From: JAAOZP01 sp964616835
GTDB lineage: Archaea > Thermoproteota > EX4484-205 > JAAOZP01
Direction of reading: 5' to 3'
Assembly: GCA_964616835.1 (NCBI GenBank)
Contig: CAZTSG010000022.1
Location: 1-21,263 of the forward strand
Length of the DNA stretch: 21,263 nt
In this document: positions 1-7,372 of the stretch, piece by piece
Layout: every line of letters begins with the position of its first letter
Numbering within the stretch: position 1 is the first letter of the stretch
The notes under the pieces: model-generated
What the model was told of the DNA's origin: nothing
What the model saw: only the letters and a program-made list of their open reading frames with translations
Database searches by the model: none
Position numbers and translations under genes: made by a program

Positions 1-635
1 TCGTTAACAGGGCTTGCGTGAAACTTGGTGTGCCTTATGTCTTCGGTTCAGCCATGGAGATGTTCGGCAACGTTTCAACGATAATACCCGGTGAAACACC
101 ATGCTTGGACTGTTTCCTCCCGCGCCGAGAGCCTTCAGTAACCTGTGCAACAGTAGGTGTACATCCATCACTGGTCTCGATAATTGCAAGCATGGAGGTT
201 TCGGAAGCAATAAAAATAATCACAGGCAGGAAGCCTTCTCTCAAGAACAAGCTGCTTTTCTTCGATCTTAGAAACATATTTCTGGAAACGGTTGAAATAA
301 GGCGTTCAGACTCTTGCGTGACATGCGGCCAATTCAAAGTTTCTTCAGAGAAAAAGGAAGATGAGGAGTTCAATGTTGAAGAAGCATGTTCTACTAGAGG
401 ATTATCCTACTACATAGTTTCCCCAACTACTGTTTTTGAACTGGACTTGAACCAAGAATTGCCCATCGAATATGCTAAGGTGAAGGCGAAGTATAGACTG
501 AGTACAGTGTTTCTTCTCGACGATAAGGTTGAGATGCACTTGTTGAAATCGGGTGTTGGAATTATCCGTGGAGCTAAGGATAAGCTGGATGCTCTCCAGA
601 GCTATATGCGTGTTTTTAACCTTCTTAATCGTTGA
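1..635 (+). CDS. ThiF/MoeB/HesA-family E1-like adenylyltransferase, 5'-truncated
   Basis: This is the C-terminal part of an E1-like enzyme that adenylates the C-terminal glycine of a ubiquitin-like sulfur carrier (ThiS/MoaD/SAMP class). The frame is open from base 3 through the window edge, so the Rossmann/ATP-binding half lies outside. Family signs visible are the stretch 'PGETPCLDC' (about nt 87-113), the crossover-loop segment 'VTCATVGVHPS', whose Cys sits where ThiF-type enzymes carry their conserved Cys, the helix 'EVSEAIKIITG', and a second CxxC ('CVTC', nt 314-325). The two CxxC pairs would form the structural zinc site. About 100 residues follow the zinc site. They do not resemble the rhodanese domain of MOCS3-type enzymes and are a small domain I do not recognise, ending in a 'LLKSGVGIIRG' stretch. 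Family membership is confident; the particular carrier protein served is unknown. Confidence 0.85.
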   Translation, partial: VNRACVKLGVPYVFGSAMEMFGNVSTIIPGETPCLDCFLPRREPSVTCATVGVHPSLVSIIASMEVSEAIKIITGRKPSLKNKLLFFDLRNIFLETVEIRRSDSCVTCGQFKVSSEKKEDEEFNVEEACSTRGLSYYIVSPTTVFELDLNQELPIEYAKVKAKYRLSTVFLLDDKVEMHLLKSGVGIIRGAKDKLDALQSYMRVFNLLNR

Positions 636-665
636 CAAAGAAAGACTGCGAATTCGGAATTAATA

Positions 666-674
666 TTTATTTAA
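666..674 (+). promoter_or_regulatory. TATA box of pncB
   Basis: The sequence TTTATTTAA is centred 26 nt upstream of the ATG at 696. That spacing puts the transcription start at or next to this ATG. It supports a leaderless pncB starting at 696 rather than at the TTG (681) or ATG (684), which lie too close to the box. Confidence 0.5.
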
Positions 675-695
675 GGTTGCTTGATGCTTCAAGCG

Positions 696-2039
696 ATGTA
701 CAAGAGGGGCATGGCGCTGTTCACAGACCTCTACGAGCTGACGATGGGCCAGTCGTACTTCGAGTCTTGGAACGTTAAAGCCACTTTCGAGCTCTTCGTT
801 AGAAAGCTACCACCCAATAGAGGGTATTTGATCGCAGCAGGCTTAGAAGATGTTTGCAATTATCTTCTAAATTTCAGGTTTGAAGAAGACGACTTGGAGT
901 TTTTAAGGAAGAAGGGGTTTAAAGAGGAGTTTCTAGATTTTCTGAAGAAAATCAGGTTCACCGGGGATGTTTGGGCAGTTCCAGAAGGCGAGCTAGTCTT
1001 CCCGAATGAGCCAATAATAAGAGTTACAGCACCCATAATAGAAGCACAGATCTTTGAAACATTCATGATAAACACGGTTAACTTTCAAACGCTAATAGCT
1101 ACGAAAGCTTCTAGAGTCGTTAATTCCGCCAGGGGGAGGCCTGTCATCGACTTCGGCTCTAGGAGGGCACACGGAGTCGATGCTGGGCTTAAAGCAGCTA
1201 GGGCAAGCTACATAGGTGGATGCATAGGAACATCTAATGTTCTTGCTGGCAAGCTCTACGGAATACCAGTATTCGGAACGATGGCGCATTCTTATATTGA
1301 AGCCTTCCCCAGCGAGAAAGAAGCATTTAAAGCTTGGATTAAATCTTGGGGAGCGGATACTGTTTTACTCATCGACACCTATAATACGTTGCGTGGCGCT
1401 AGGAATGCGATAGAAGCTGTTGAAGAAGTAACTGGCAAGAAGTGGCTTAAAGGTGTCAGACTGGATTCTGGGGAAATGGTTACGCTAAGCAAGGAGGTCA
1501 GGAAAATCCTGAATGCTGCTGGCTTTTCATCCACTAAGATATTTGTTAGCGGCGGCTTAGATGAATACGTTATAGATGATTATCTGAGCAAGGGTGCTGA
1601 AATGGATCTTTTCGGAGTAGGTTCTTCGCTTGTTACCTCTGATGATGCTCCTAAGATAGATATTGTGTATAAACTTGTTGAAAGCGAAGAAAACGGTAAA
1701 CTTGTTCCCCGCATGAAGATCGCAGAGAACGAGAAGATTACACTACCAGGTGCGAAACAGGTTTTTCGAATCGAGAAAAACGGGAGATACGTTAAAGATA
1801 TGCTGGGTCTATCCCATGAGGATTTAGAAGGGGAGAAAAAGCTTATTCAGATCTTTAAGAACGGTAAGCTAATCTACAAGCTTCCTTCTCTCGATGAGGT
1901 AAGGGAAAGAGCCCAGACCGCTTTGGAAAAGCTTCCAGAAGAGTACAAGAGGGTTAGAAACCCAGCAACATATCCTGTTGAAATAAGCATAGAATTACTT
2001 AAGCTCACAGAGAGGATGAGAAAGAATCTTCTAACATAG
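696..2039 (+). CDS. pncB: Nicotinate phosphoribosyltransferase
   Basis: Converts nicotinate, PRPP and ATP to nicotinate mononucleotide, the entry step of Preiss-Handler NAD salvage in the cytosol. The N-terminus 'ALFTDLYELTMGQSYF' is the family signature. It is followed by the core 'DFGSRRAHG' (about residues 152-160 from the 696 start) and 'GTMAHSYIEAF', which holds the His (about residue 198) that is phosphorylated in this family, then 'VRLDSGEMV' and 'FVSGGLDEY' of the phosphoribosyl-binding barrel. At 447 aa it is within the archaeal/bacterial range. I prefer the ATG at 696 because of the TATA spacing; in-frame TTG 681 and ATG 684 would add a few residues. Nicotinamidase (pncA) lies convergently 1.1 kb downstream, so nicotinamide to nicotinate to NaMN is encoded locally. 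The toxin-antitoxin genes begin shortly after its stop. Confidence 0.93.
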   Translation: MYKRGMALFTDLYELTMGQSYFESWNVKATFELFVRKLPPNRGYLIAAGLEDVCNYLLNFRFEEDDLEFLRKKGFKEEFLDFLKKIRFTGDVWAVPEGELVFPNEPIIRVTAPIIEAQIFETFMINTVNFQTLIATKASRVVNSARGRPVIDFGSRRAHGVDAGLKAARASYIGGCIGTSNVLAGKLYGIPVFGTMAHSYIEAFPSEKEAFKAWIKSWGADTVLLIDTYNTLRGARNAIEAVEEVTGKKWLKGVRLDSGEMVTLSKEVRKILNAAGFSSTKIFVSGGLDEYVIDDYLSKGAEMDLFGVGSSLVTSDDAPKIDIVYKLVESEENGKLVPRMKIAENEKITLPGAKQVFRIEKNGRYVKDMLGLSHEDLEGEKKLIQIFKNGKLIYKLPSLDEVRERAQTALEKLPEEYKRVRNPATYPVEISIELLKLTERMRKNLLT

Positions 2040-2122
2040 GACCATAAACTTTGAATATAGGAATAAGGCAATTTAGAGATTTAAAACAGTTTTTTAGAGA
2101 CGGGTTGAAAAGCGTATGGCGC

Positions 2123-2587
2123 ATGCTTAATAAGAGTTATATACGAGCTAGCGTGCGCTTAATAGATAGAATCTTGGTCGTCGATAAAGCCTATTTGAGA
2201 AGTAGAATCGATGAAGCACGAGAATGTATTAAAGAAATTGAAAGAATAGTTTCAAAACCCTATGTAGATTTAACGAATGATGAGAAATATTCTTTAAGGT
2301 ACCAGATAATAGTTCTAGTCGAGGCTGTCGGTAGTGCCTGTTTGCATATTGCTATGGAAGACTTCGATTACGAACCGGGGTCCTATAGGGATTGCATCAG
2401 GTATTTAGAGAATTCTGGAATTACGGTACAGACTGAGAATATTATTAGAATCATAGGATTAAGAAACCTGCTTGTTCATAGATATTGGGTGGTGGATGAT
2501 CGTAGAATTTACGAGTCTGCTAAGAACGATTTTCAAAAGATTAAGGATTTTCTGAAGGCTGTGGAGAGCAAATATGAGTTACGATAA
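2123..2587 (+). CDS. hepT: HEPN-domain toxin of a MntA-HepT type system
   Basis: A helical HEPN (DUF86-type) protein, in characterised systems a minimal RNase toxin neutralised when its MNT partner adds AMP to a tyrosine. The diagnostic Rx4HxY motif is present as 'RNLLVHRY' (R138, H143, Y145 counted from a TTG at 2051), preceded by the usual helix 'IIRIIGL'. The typical HepT opening 'VDKAYLRSRIDEA' lies near the N-terminus. The frame is open from TTG 2051, only 11 nt after the pncB stop (178 aa). I chose ATG 2123 (154 aa) because it fits family length better, but no clear ribosome-binding site decides. It overlaps the MNT gene by 14 nt, which suggests translational coupling and co-regulation. 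All residues needed for RNase activity and for AMPylation appear intact, so the pair is probably functional (inference). Confidence 0.85.
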   Translation: MLNKSYIRASVRLIDRILVVDKAYLRSRIDEARECIKEIERIVSKPYVDLTNDEKYSLRYQIIVLVEAVGSACLHIAMEDFDYEPGSYRDCIRYLENSGITVQTENIIRIIGLRNLLVHRYWVVDDRRIYESAKNDFQKIKDFLKAVESKYELR

Positions 2588-2999
2588 AGTCAAGTATTAT
2601 AAGTTGAGTGAAGAAGGCAAAACGGAAGTATTACAGAAACTTGAGACAGTCTTCCAAGCGGAAGATAAAATTAAGCTAGCATATGTTTTTGGAAGTTTCA
2701 TAAGAAGAAGTGCTTTCAGAGACATAGATATAGCGGTTTACTCAACACCTTCATTAACGTTCAATGAACTTCTAGATTTAGGAGCAAAAATAGAATTGGA
2801 GTTGGGTTTTCAGGCAGATCTAGTGCAATTGCAGGATTTAAACCCTGAGCTGAGGCTGAAAATATTGGCGGAGGGCAAACCCGTAATTATAAAAAGTAGC
2901 GAGTTACATAGTAAGTTAATATCACAATCAGTATCAGAAATTCAAGATTATGAGATATCGAAAACACGTGCACGTATAAAACGTGTAGAAATGGCCTAA
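2574..2999 (+). CDS. mntA: MNT-type minimal nucleotidyltransferase antitoxin
   Basis: Partner antitoxin of the upstream HEPN protein, expected to AMPylate its tyrosine using ATP and Mg2+. The polymerase-beta-like signature is G40-S41 followed by D50-I51-D52 ('FGSFIRRSAFRDIDIAVY', spacing GSx8DxD, common in archaeal members). The third carboxylate is D82 in 'FQADLVQL'. It has 141 residues, normal for MNT proteins, with a polar helical tail after about residue 105 that could contact HepT. The ATG at 2574 lies inside the last codons of hepT (14-nt overlap). The intergenic stretch after it, 3000-3124, ends in a T6 run (3120-3125) that may terminate this transcript and separates it from convergent pncA. 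Confidence 0.85.
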   Translation: MSYDKVKYYKLSEEGKTEVLQKLETVFQAEDKIKLAYVFGSFIRRSAFRDIDIAVYSTPSLTFNELLDLGAKIELELGFQADLVQLQDLNPELRLKILAEGKPVIIKSSELHSKLISQSVSEIQDYEISKTRARIKRVEMA

Positions 3000-3124
3000 A
3001 GCTGAAACGATAAATATGGATGCGGTTGCTTGAAAGCATATTTAAGCCCGGTTAAAAACTAGTTTAAGAATCTTGAGGGCTAGAAATAGGTTCGACACAA
3101 GCTTAGTACTATTTGAAACTTTTT

Positions 3125-3706
3125 TCAATCAGTAATCAAGTCTTCTGATACAATGCCGATTGCCCCGTTCAAAATCATCTCTCTGACGGCTTTTCCACTA
3201 TCTTCAGGACTTACTCCTTTAATCGCGTCGAGCAGGAGGACTGTCTCAAACCCGAGCTTAATTGAATCTAATACGGTTGCTTTAACGCAATAATCGGTTG
3301 CTAACCCTCCTATGAACAACCTCCTCACTCCTAGTTCGCGAAGCTCTAAGCATAATGTCGTCTCTTGAAACCCTGAGTAAGCATCCTTATCCGGGGAGAA
3401 AGCCTTGTTAACAATCCTTGCGTTGGGGGGTAAAACCAGTTTTCCAGAGATTTCGGCACCTAGAGTGTTCTGGACGCAATGGGGTGGCCATGGTCCTCCC
3501 CTCTCCCTGAAGCTGATATGGTCTTTGGGATGCCAGTCTCTGGTTGCGAAAATTGGCAGGTTCTTTTTGATGAAAAGATCAATATAGTTGTTTAGTGGTC
3601 CTATAATTAGGTCTCCGTTGGGAACGGGCAGGGCCCCTCCAGGAAGAAAATCGTTTTGAACATCAACTATTATTAAAGCGCTCTTCTCGATTGGCGAAAT
3701 CCTCAT
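3125..3706 (-). CDS. pncA: Nicotinamidase (pyrazinamidase/isochorismatase fold)
   Basis: Hydrolyses nicotinamide to nicotinate and ammonia, feeding PncB next door. All key residues are visible: catalytic triad D15 ('IIVDVQNDF'), K101 ('RIVNKAF') and C140 ('GLATDYCVKATV'); metal ligands D57 and H59 ('ATRDWHPKDH') and H76 ('GGPWPPHCVQ'). The cis-peptide segment 'GGLATDYC' is canonical. The length of 193 aa is close to the archaeal enzymes of known structure. The ATG at 3706 is supported by a TATA-like element 31 nt upstream. A second, decayed copy lies at about 8013-8322 in the same orientation, 4,616 bp away; this copy is the intact one. Confidence 0.94.
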   Translation of the reverse strand: MRISPIEKSALIIVDVQNDFLPGGALPVPNGDLIIGPLNNYIDLFIKKNLPIFATRDWHPKDHISFRERGGPWPPHCVQNTLGAEISGKLVLPPNARIVNKAFSPDKDAYSGFQETTLCLELRELGVRRLFIGGLATDYCVKATVLDSIKLGFETVLLLDAIKGVSPEDSGKAVREMILNGAIGIVSEDLITD

Positions 3707-3732
3707 TATCGTTTTTCACCATTACGTGAGTT

Positions 3733-3741
3733 GATATAAAA
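3733..3741 (-). promoter_or_regulatory. TATA box of pncA
   Basis: Read on the minus strand the element is TTTTATATC, centred about 31 nt upstream of the pncA ATG at 3706. This leaves a leader of a few nucleotides at most. Confidence 0.4.
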
Positions 3742-3932
3742 TTTTTGTTGAAAACTATTTTGCTGATTTAGTAGGCTTATTTAGCTAATATAGCCGGTTT
3801 ATGGTAATAGGATATAATGGATTCGTAGAACAGGTTTAGTTATGGGTATTGTAACCGGTTGTGGCCCTCTATACATCGTTTCATGCGAACTTTCTCACTA
3901 TTATCAGATCAGGAGGCTTAAAGTATCTGCTT

Positions 3933-4160
3933 TTAGGGGAAGGTATTGAATTGGGAAATTGCCCTAATAGATACAGCTGAAGTATGCCAACGTAAGTTAT
4001 CGTCTTGGAGGTTATTCGAGGCTTTAAGAAGGATAAGCTTTTCATAACCATAACGTTCTAACTTACGAATTATTGTGCATATCGTCTTTTCTGAAGAACT
4101 CGAGGACTTGGAAAATAAATTTGGTAAAAGCCTATGTAAGAACATTCTAGTCTTTTTCAA
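3933..4160 (-). CDS. Small hypothetical ORF, possibly a winged-helix remnant
   Basis: A 75-codon frame opening with TTG (or ATG 4145) 11 nt after the stop of the preceding minus-strand gene, so it could be the last gene of that operon. The middle, 'SEKTICTIIRKLERYGYEKL', has the feel of a recognition helix followed by the 'RxLERYG' turn common in archaeal winged-helix regulators. The rest of such a domain is missing and the tail has no pattern. It may be a degraded regulator fragment or a chance frame. Confidence 0.25.
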   Translation of the reverse strand: MKKTRMFLHRLLPNLFSKSSSSSEKTICTIIRKLERYGYEKLILLKASNNLQDDNLRWHTSAVSIRAISQFNTFP

Positions 4161-4171
4161 GCTTTCAAAAC

Positions 4172-5023
4172 TTATGTTTTTAGATCGCTTTCAGTAATAC
4201 TACGCTGACTCACCTTTTGCTTCTTATATTTCTTCAATACATTAATTATGATTGTTGCTCCAATCGTCACAACTATGATGATAATTACTATTCTGCCTAC
4301 TAGGATAAAGATAATGTCAGAAAGAGCTGGAGGCTTCGCTTTCTTCAATGGAATATTCGTTTCTTCCAATTCAAATGCTCCCACAAGATACTTTATACCA
4401 AGAGCCCTAAAGATGGGGTCAGTTATACCACCGGCTAAATGGATCAACAAACCAGAATCTTTTTCAAATCCGTATACAAATTCTAAATGTATTTCCTCCT
4501 CTTCGATATGAATATCATAGGATGCTTCAGCCAATAGGGTGTCAAAGGCTCCAGCAGTTATTATGAATGATTTTAATTCTTTACTAATGGTGCCCTGAGT
4601 GTGGTTAGGTAAGTTAATCATATCGCCCGTCTGTTTCGCTAGAGTCCAGAGTAGTAGAGGTTCTCCTTGCAAATTTTCGTCTACGATAGTTTGCTCGTGA
4701 ATGTCGATTTTAAGACTTCTTGCTCCGCTAAAAAGTTTATTTGAGTTGTTTAGAAGAATCTCTAGTCGTATTAAAACTGTTAAATGGTCTGTGCCAACTT
4801 CAGTGACGTTCCATTCTAGATATGCGTTAAAATATTCAATATGATGATCAGTTGCCCAATATTCTTTATCATAAAATATGACACTATGCAACTTCCCACG
4901 GTAAATAGCATAGGACCCATTCTTTAGCCAAACGGGTTGAGAATAAATAAGATTAATCCTTGCTACCGTTAAGCAGAGTAAGGTTAAAAAAAGGAGAAAA
5001 AAAGTCTTACAGATTTTTCTCAA
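4172..5023 (-). CDS. Exported, C-terminally anchored protein of the exporter island, unknown family
   Basis: Predicted extracytoplasmic protein of 283 aa. It has an N-terminal signal/anchor (hydrophobic residues about 8-28 after a basic 'LRKICK' start), a polar ectodomain of about 200 residues with potential N-glycosylation sites (NGS, NVT, NNS, NHT), a C-terminal membrane span (about 236-262, very Ile/Val-rich) and a short basic cytoplasmic tail. The frame runs further upstream to 5110, but the TTG at 5023 is preferred. It overlaps the stop of the preceding gene (TTGA), has a GAGGT-like site upstream, and makes the signal sequence N-terminal. It recalls archaeal surface accessory proteins found beside ABC-2 exporters, and its topology (span-ectodomain-span) mirrors the protein at 7373-7951. 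I cannot assign a function. Confidence 0.6.
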   Translation of the reverse strand: MRKICKTFFLLFLTLLCLTVARINLIYSQPVWLKNGSYAIYRGKLHSVIFYDKEYWATDHHIEYFNAYLEWNVTEVGTDHLTVLIRLEILLNNSNKLFSGARSLKIDIHEQTIVDENLQGEPLLLWTLAKQTGDMINLPNHTQGTISKELKSFIITAGAFDTLLAEASYDIHIEEEEIHLEFVYGFEKDSGLLIHLAGGITDPIFRALGIKYLVGAFELEETNIPLKKAKPPALSDIIFILVGRIVIIIIVVTIGATIIINVLKKYKKQKVSQRSITESDLKT

Positions 5024-5361
5024 GGAGCGAATACCTCTGCCGTCGAAGTCCTGTAACCGCTGCCTAAACAAATACCTGTAAACCCTGATTCTAGAAAGAT
5101 GTAAATCCAAAGTTCGTAATAGCCTATGTCAGTAGACCAAGCTCGTCTCGAATTGTGACCATCACTTGCATGTGTAAGAGCTTGATAACAACGCCACGGA
5201 AATACATATGCCCATACCCCGCTCTTAGCCTCTCCTGAAACGTTAAATTTGTGGTCTGTAATAGTGTTAGTGTTTCTTTCAAGATGTGCCCAAACCTCGC
5301 TCTTTTGCCATGCTACGTCCCCCAGACACTCCCAGCCGCCACCAAATCTTATTTTAATCAT
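5020..5361 (-). CDS. Trp-rich small protein, probably the mature part of an exported protein
   Basis: A 113-codon frame with no recognised family. It is rich in Trp, Tyr, Gly and Ser ('FGGGWECLGDVAWQKSEVW', 'WAYVFPWRCYQAL', 'YYELWIYIF') and has few charged clusters, more like a folded secreted domain than a cytosolic enzyme. It has no signal of its own. Its ATG (5359-5361) overlaps the stop of the 44-codon signal-peptide ORF (ATGA), and its stop overlaps the TTG of the next gene (TTGA). So either three genes are translationally coupled, or this and the upstream ORF are one secreted protein split by a frameshift in the roughly 20 nt where both frames are open (the frame extends to TTG 5382). 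Confidence 0.5.
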   Translation of the reverse strand: MIKIRFGGGWECLGDVAWQKSEVWAHLERNTNTITDHKFNVSGEAKSGVWAYVFPWRCYQALTHASDGHNSRRAWSTDIGYYELWIYIFLESGFTGICLGSGYRTSTAEVFAP

Positions 5362-5492
5362 ACGCCTTTGTAGAGATTCCAATAGTCAGTTGATGATTGA
5401 GTGTACGAAATAACAGTTATTGTTAGCATAGAAACAACAACGGTAGCAACGATCATGTTTGTGAGGGTTATGTTCAAGATTCTCCTTTCCAT
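5358..5492 (-). CDS. Short signal-peptide-like ORF heading the minus-strand operon
   Basis: A 44-codon frame too short to be picked up by length filters. It reads as a textbook export signal: a basic start (M-E-R-R), a hydrophobic core 'MIVATVVVSMLTITVI', then a polar 'SYTQSSTDYWNLYKGV' tail. The ATG at 5492 has AAGGAG-type sequence just inside it, and an archaeal TATA element (5521-5531) 34 nt upstream. It ends in TGA overlapping the ATG of the Trp-rich ORF. It may be a standalone peptide or the N-terminus of the protein at 5020-5361 separated by a frameshift. Confidence 0.5.
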   Translation of the reverse strand: MERRILNITLTNMIVATVVVSMLTITVISYTQSSTDYWNLYKGV

Positions 5493-5520
5493 TTTTTATC
5501 GAGTAAAATATAAAAATCCC

Positions 5521-5531
5521 CCTATTTAAAC
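5521..5531 (-). promoter_or_regulatory. TATA box of the minus-strand exported-protein operon
   Basis: On the minus strand this reads GTTTAAATAGG, a near-ideal archaeal TATA element centred 34 nt upstream of the ATG at 5492. The same 11 bases occur upstream of the coiled-coil/RHH gene at 12944-12954. The divergent ABC operon promoter lies about 100 nt away. Confidence 0.55.
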
Positions 5532-5623
5532 TTTTATGTAGACTACCTCATTTTAATTATATTCCTTACCATGAATGGAATATTATAATTAATATGAGTT
5601 ACATAGGCTGTAATATCTTAAAA

Positions 5624-5632
5624 CTTAAATAT
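5624..5632 (+). promoter_or_regulatory. TATA box of the ABC exporter operon
   Basis: CTTAAATAT is centred 29 nt upstream of the ATG at 5657. It lies inside the N-terminal extension that would be coded if translation began at ATG 5594, which argues that the shorter, leaderless start is the real one. Confidence 0.55.
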
Positions 5633-5656
5633 CCTTTTTTTAATGTTTCTTCAAAA

Positions 5657-6565
5657 ATGCTTGTAGAGGTAGATAAGCTGGTGAAGCGCTACGGCCGCAC
5701 CCTAGCGGTTAAGGAAGTAACCTTTTCTATTGGAAATGAGGTTATTGGTCTGATAGGACCAAATGGTGCTGGAAAAACAACTATTCTAAAAATCCTATTG
5801 GGCTTGATCAAAGCTGATGAAGGAAGGGCAACGATATTCGGTAGAGATTGTTGGGAGGATTCCCTTTATATTCGACAAAGAGTAGGGGTGTTGCACGAAA
5901 AGATTTACTTTTTCGATCAACTAACTGTTGAAAGATACCTTAAGTTCATCGCTTCCCTATATGATATGGAAATTAATGAACTTGAAGTATTCCGCATTTT
6001 ATGCGAACTTGGGATCTCGAATGTACGCGATAGGAAAATTGGAACTCTTTCGGCTGGTGAACTCCAGCGTTTAGGCTTAGCACAAGCAATTATTGGTCGT
6101 CCCCAATTGGTTCTACTTGATGAGCCAACGTCAAACCTTGACCCTATAGGGAGACGGGATTTCCTCAATAAAATCGAGACTCTACACAATGATGATAATA
6201 CAGCTTTTTTAATATGTTCTCATGTGCTTCATGAATTAGAACAAATATGCGATAGGTTTATAATTATGCATCAAGGACGGGTGCTCGCGCAAGGGGTTCC
6301 CAGCGAAATATCTGAAGAATATGGTTTAGCAGGATATGAAGTCGTTTGTAAAGAATTGGAAGGGGTTAAGAGAAAAATCTCTCGTATTTCGCAGATCAAG
6401 GACGTTATAGTACTTAGCAGGAACTCCTTGGTTATTACTTTTGATAGAAAAGCTAAACTAGAAGTAAAGAATTCTATTGAGGAGATTAAAGATGAGATTA
6501 TTGAAATAAGAGAAGTTTCTCCTCCCGTTGAAGCCGTTTTCAAGGAGGTTATTTCAAGAGGATGA
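5657..6565 (+). CDS. ABC-2 type exporter ATPase
   Basis: ATP-binding subunit of an ABC exporter. From the ATG at 5657 (302 aa): Walker A 'GPNGAGKTT' at about 34-42, signature 'LSAGE' at 131-135, Walker B 'LVLLDEP' with E156 next to the D-loop 'SNLDP', and the switch His at 189 ('CSHVLHELE'). The last 75-80 residues are the small C-terminal domain usual for DrrA/CcmA-like ATPases of drug, peptide or polysaccharide exporters. The TATA box 29 nt upstream decides for ATG 5657 over ATG 5594. It overlaps the permease gene by 4 nt (ATGA). The substrate is unknown; the divergent small exported proteins are candidates (inference). Confidence 0.92.
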   Translation: MLVEVDKLVKRYGRTLAVKEVTFSIGNEVIGLIGPNGAGKTTILKILLGLIKADEGRATIFGRDCWEDSLYIRQRVGVLHEKIYFFDQLTVERYLKFIASLYDMEINELEVFRILCELGISNVRDRKIGTLSAGELQRLGLAQAIIGRPQLVLLDEPTSNLDPIGRRDFLNKIETLHNDDNTAFLICSHVLHELEQICDRFIIMHQGRVLAQGVPSEISEEYGLAGYEVVCKELEGVKRKISRISQIKDVIVLSRNSLVITFDRKAKLEVKNSIEEIKDEIIEIREVSPPVEAVFKEVISRG

Positions 6566-7371
6566 AACTTAGCAGGATAATAAAATTTATTGACAAAGAG
6601 ATTACGCAATATTTTCATTTTCCTATACCAGAGATTATCTCTATACTAATAATAACAATCTTTTCACTAAATACTTTCTCCCTCTTGAGTCATAATAGCC
6701 TTAATCTTGAACATATGACGGGAGGTCGTCTATTCTCTATTTATGCTTCGTCGAAAGTAATCGATACTAATATTAATCGTTTCCTTCATTCATTGGGTTT
6801 ATGCAATATAAACTCCTTTCCTGTACTACTAGCTGTTGTTTTGACGGCATTGACCATTGGTGAGGCATTTGAAAAAGGCAGGGCAGTTACTATGCTTTCT
6901 TATCCAATCTCTAGAATAGAGTTTATTTTAAACAAAATATTAACGATCCTTATAGTGTTAATGGTATGTCTTATCATGCCTATTGTGCTAGTAATGCTTT
7001 CCGTATTTCCCATCAGGGGAGTTCTAATTATTGGTCTATTAGGATGGTGCTGGAGCCTCGTGATGTTTGTCATATTAACCAGTTTAATGGCAATTACATT
7101 CAGGAGGTCGTTGCCAGCAATACTAACAACTTTATTTATTTCATTTTTCATTGAACTGCTTTCAACTAACCTCGGCACCATGCACCTCATGTATATCTTT
7201 AATCCTTCAGAAGTTCTAATTGGTTATTTCTATCCTGCTTCTTTGAGTGGACTATTTATAAATATGCCAGACATTAAAGATGTTTTGCTGTCTATTGGCA
7301 CTGGATTCCTAGTGCTTATCGGATGTACCATCTTGCTGGTTTGGCGTATTAAAAATATGGATGTGAAATAA
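6562..7371 (+). CDS. ABC-2 type exporter permease
   Basis: Membrane subunit pairing with the ATPase just upstream (4-nt ATGA overlap). At 269 aa it has six hydrophobic segments, roughly at 22-42, 85-102, 122-148, 152-178, 185-201 and 242-262. An extracytoplasmic loop falls between the first two. The cytoplasmic stretch 'FEKGRAVTMLSYPISRIEF' before segment three is typical of ABC-2 permeases ('GT..LLL..PISR' region). It is divergent in detail and could be missed by simple searches. It is followed after one base by the gene at 7373. Confidence 0.85.
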   Translation: MKLSRIIKFIDKEITQYFHFPIPEIISILIITIFSLNTFSLLSHNSLNLEHMTGGRLFSIYASSKVIDTNINRFLHSLGLCNINSFPVLLAVVLTALTIGEAFEKGRAVTMLSYPISRIEFILNKILTILIVLMVCLIMPIVLVMLSVFPIRGVLIIGLLGWCWSLVMFVILTSLMAITFRRSLPAILTTLFISFFIELLSTNLGTMHLMYIFNPSEVLIGYFYPASLSGLFINMPDIKDVLLSIGTGFLVLIGCTILLVWRIKNMDVK

Positions 7372-7372
7372 A

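Larger units (their letters stand above)
3707..4171. other. AT-rich spacer between pncA and the exporter island, mostly without genes
   Basis: About 465 bases with no convincing gene. It holds the pncA promoter at its left end, an imperfect palindrome at 3774-3795 (GGCT arms around a perfect TTAGCTAA core) and one weak minus-strand reading frame (3933-4160, listed separately). I see no tRNA, no CRISPR repeat and no transposase remnant. This is the left edge of the AT-rich island. Confidence 0.5.

Noticed and set aside
3060..3124. A 'GGTTCGA' stretch near 3090 suggestive of a tRNA T-loop
   Set aside because: The flanking bases do not pair as a T-stem and no acceptor or anticodon arm can be folded around it.
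5020..5110. Longer start (ATG 5110) for the anchored protein at 4172-5023
   Set aside because: It would bury the signal sequence 35 residues inside and overlap the preceding gene by about 90 nt; the TTG at 5023 in a TTGA overlap fits better.
5020..5361. Lactococcin-972-like bacteriocin assignment for the Trp/Gly-rich exported ORF
   Set aside because: Only composition and gene context are similar; I could not align a family motif, so the family name is not claimed.
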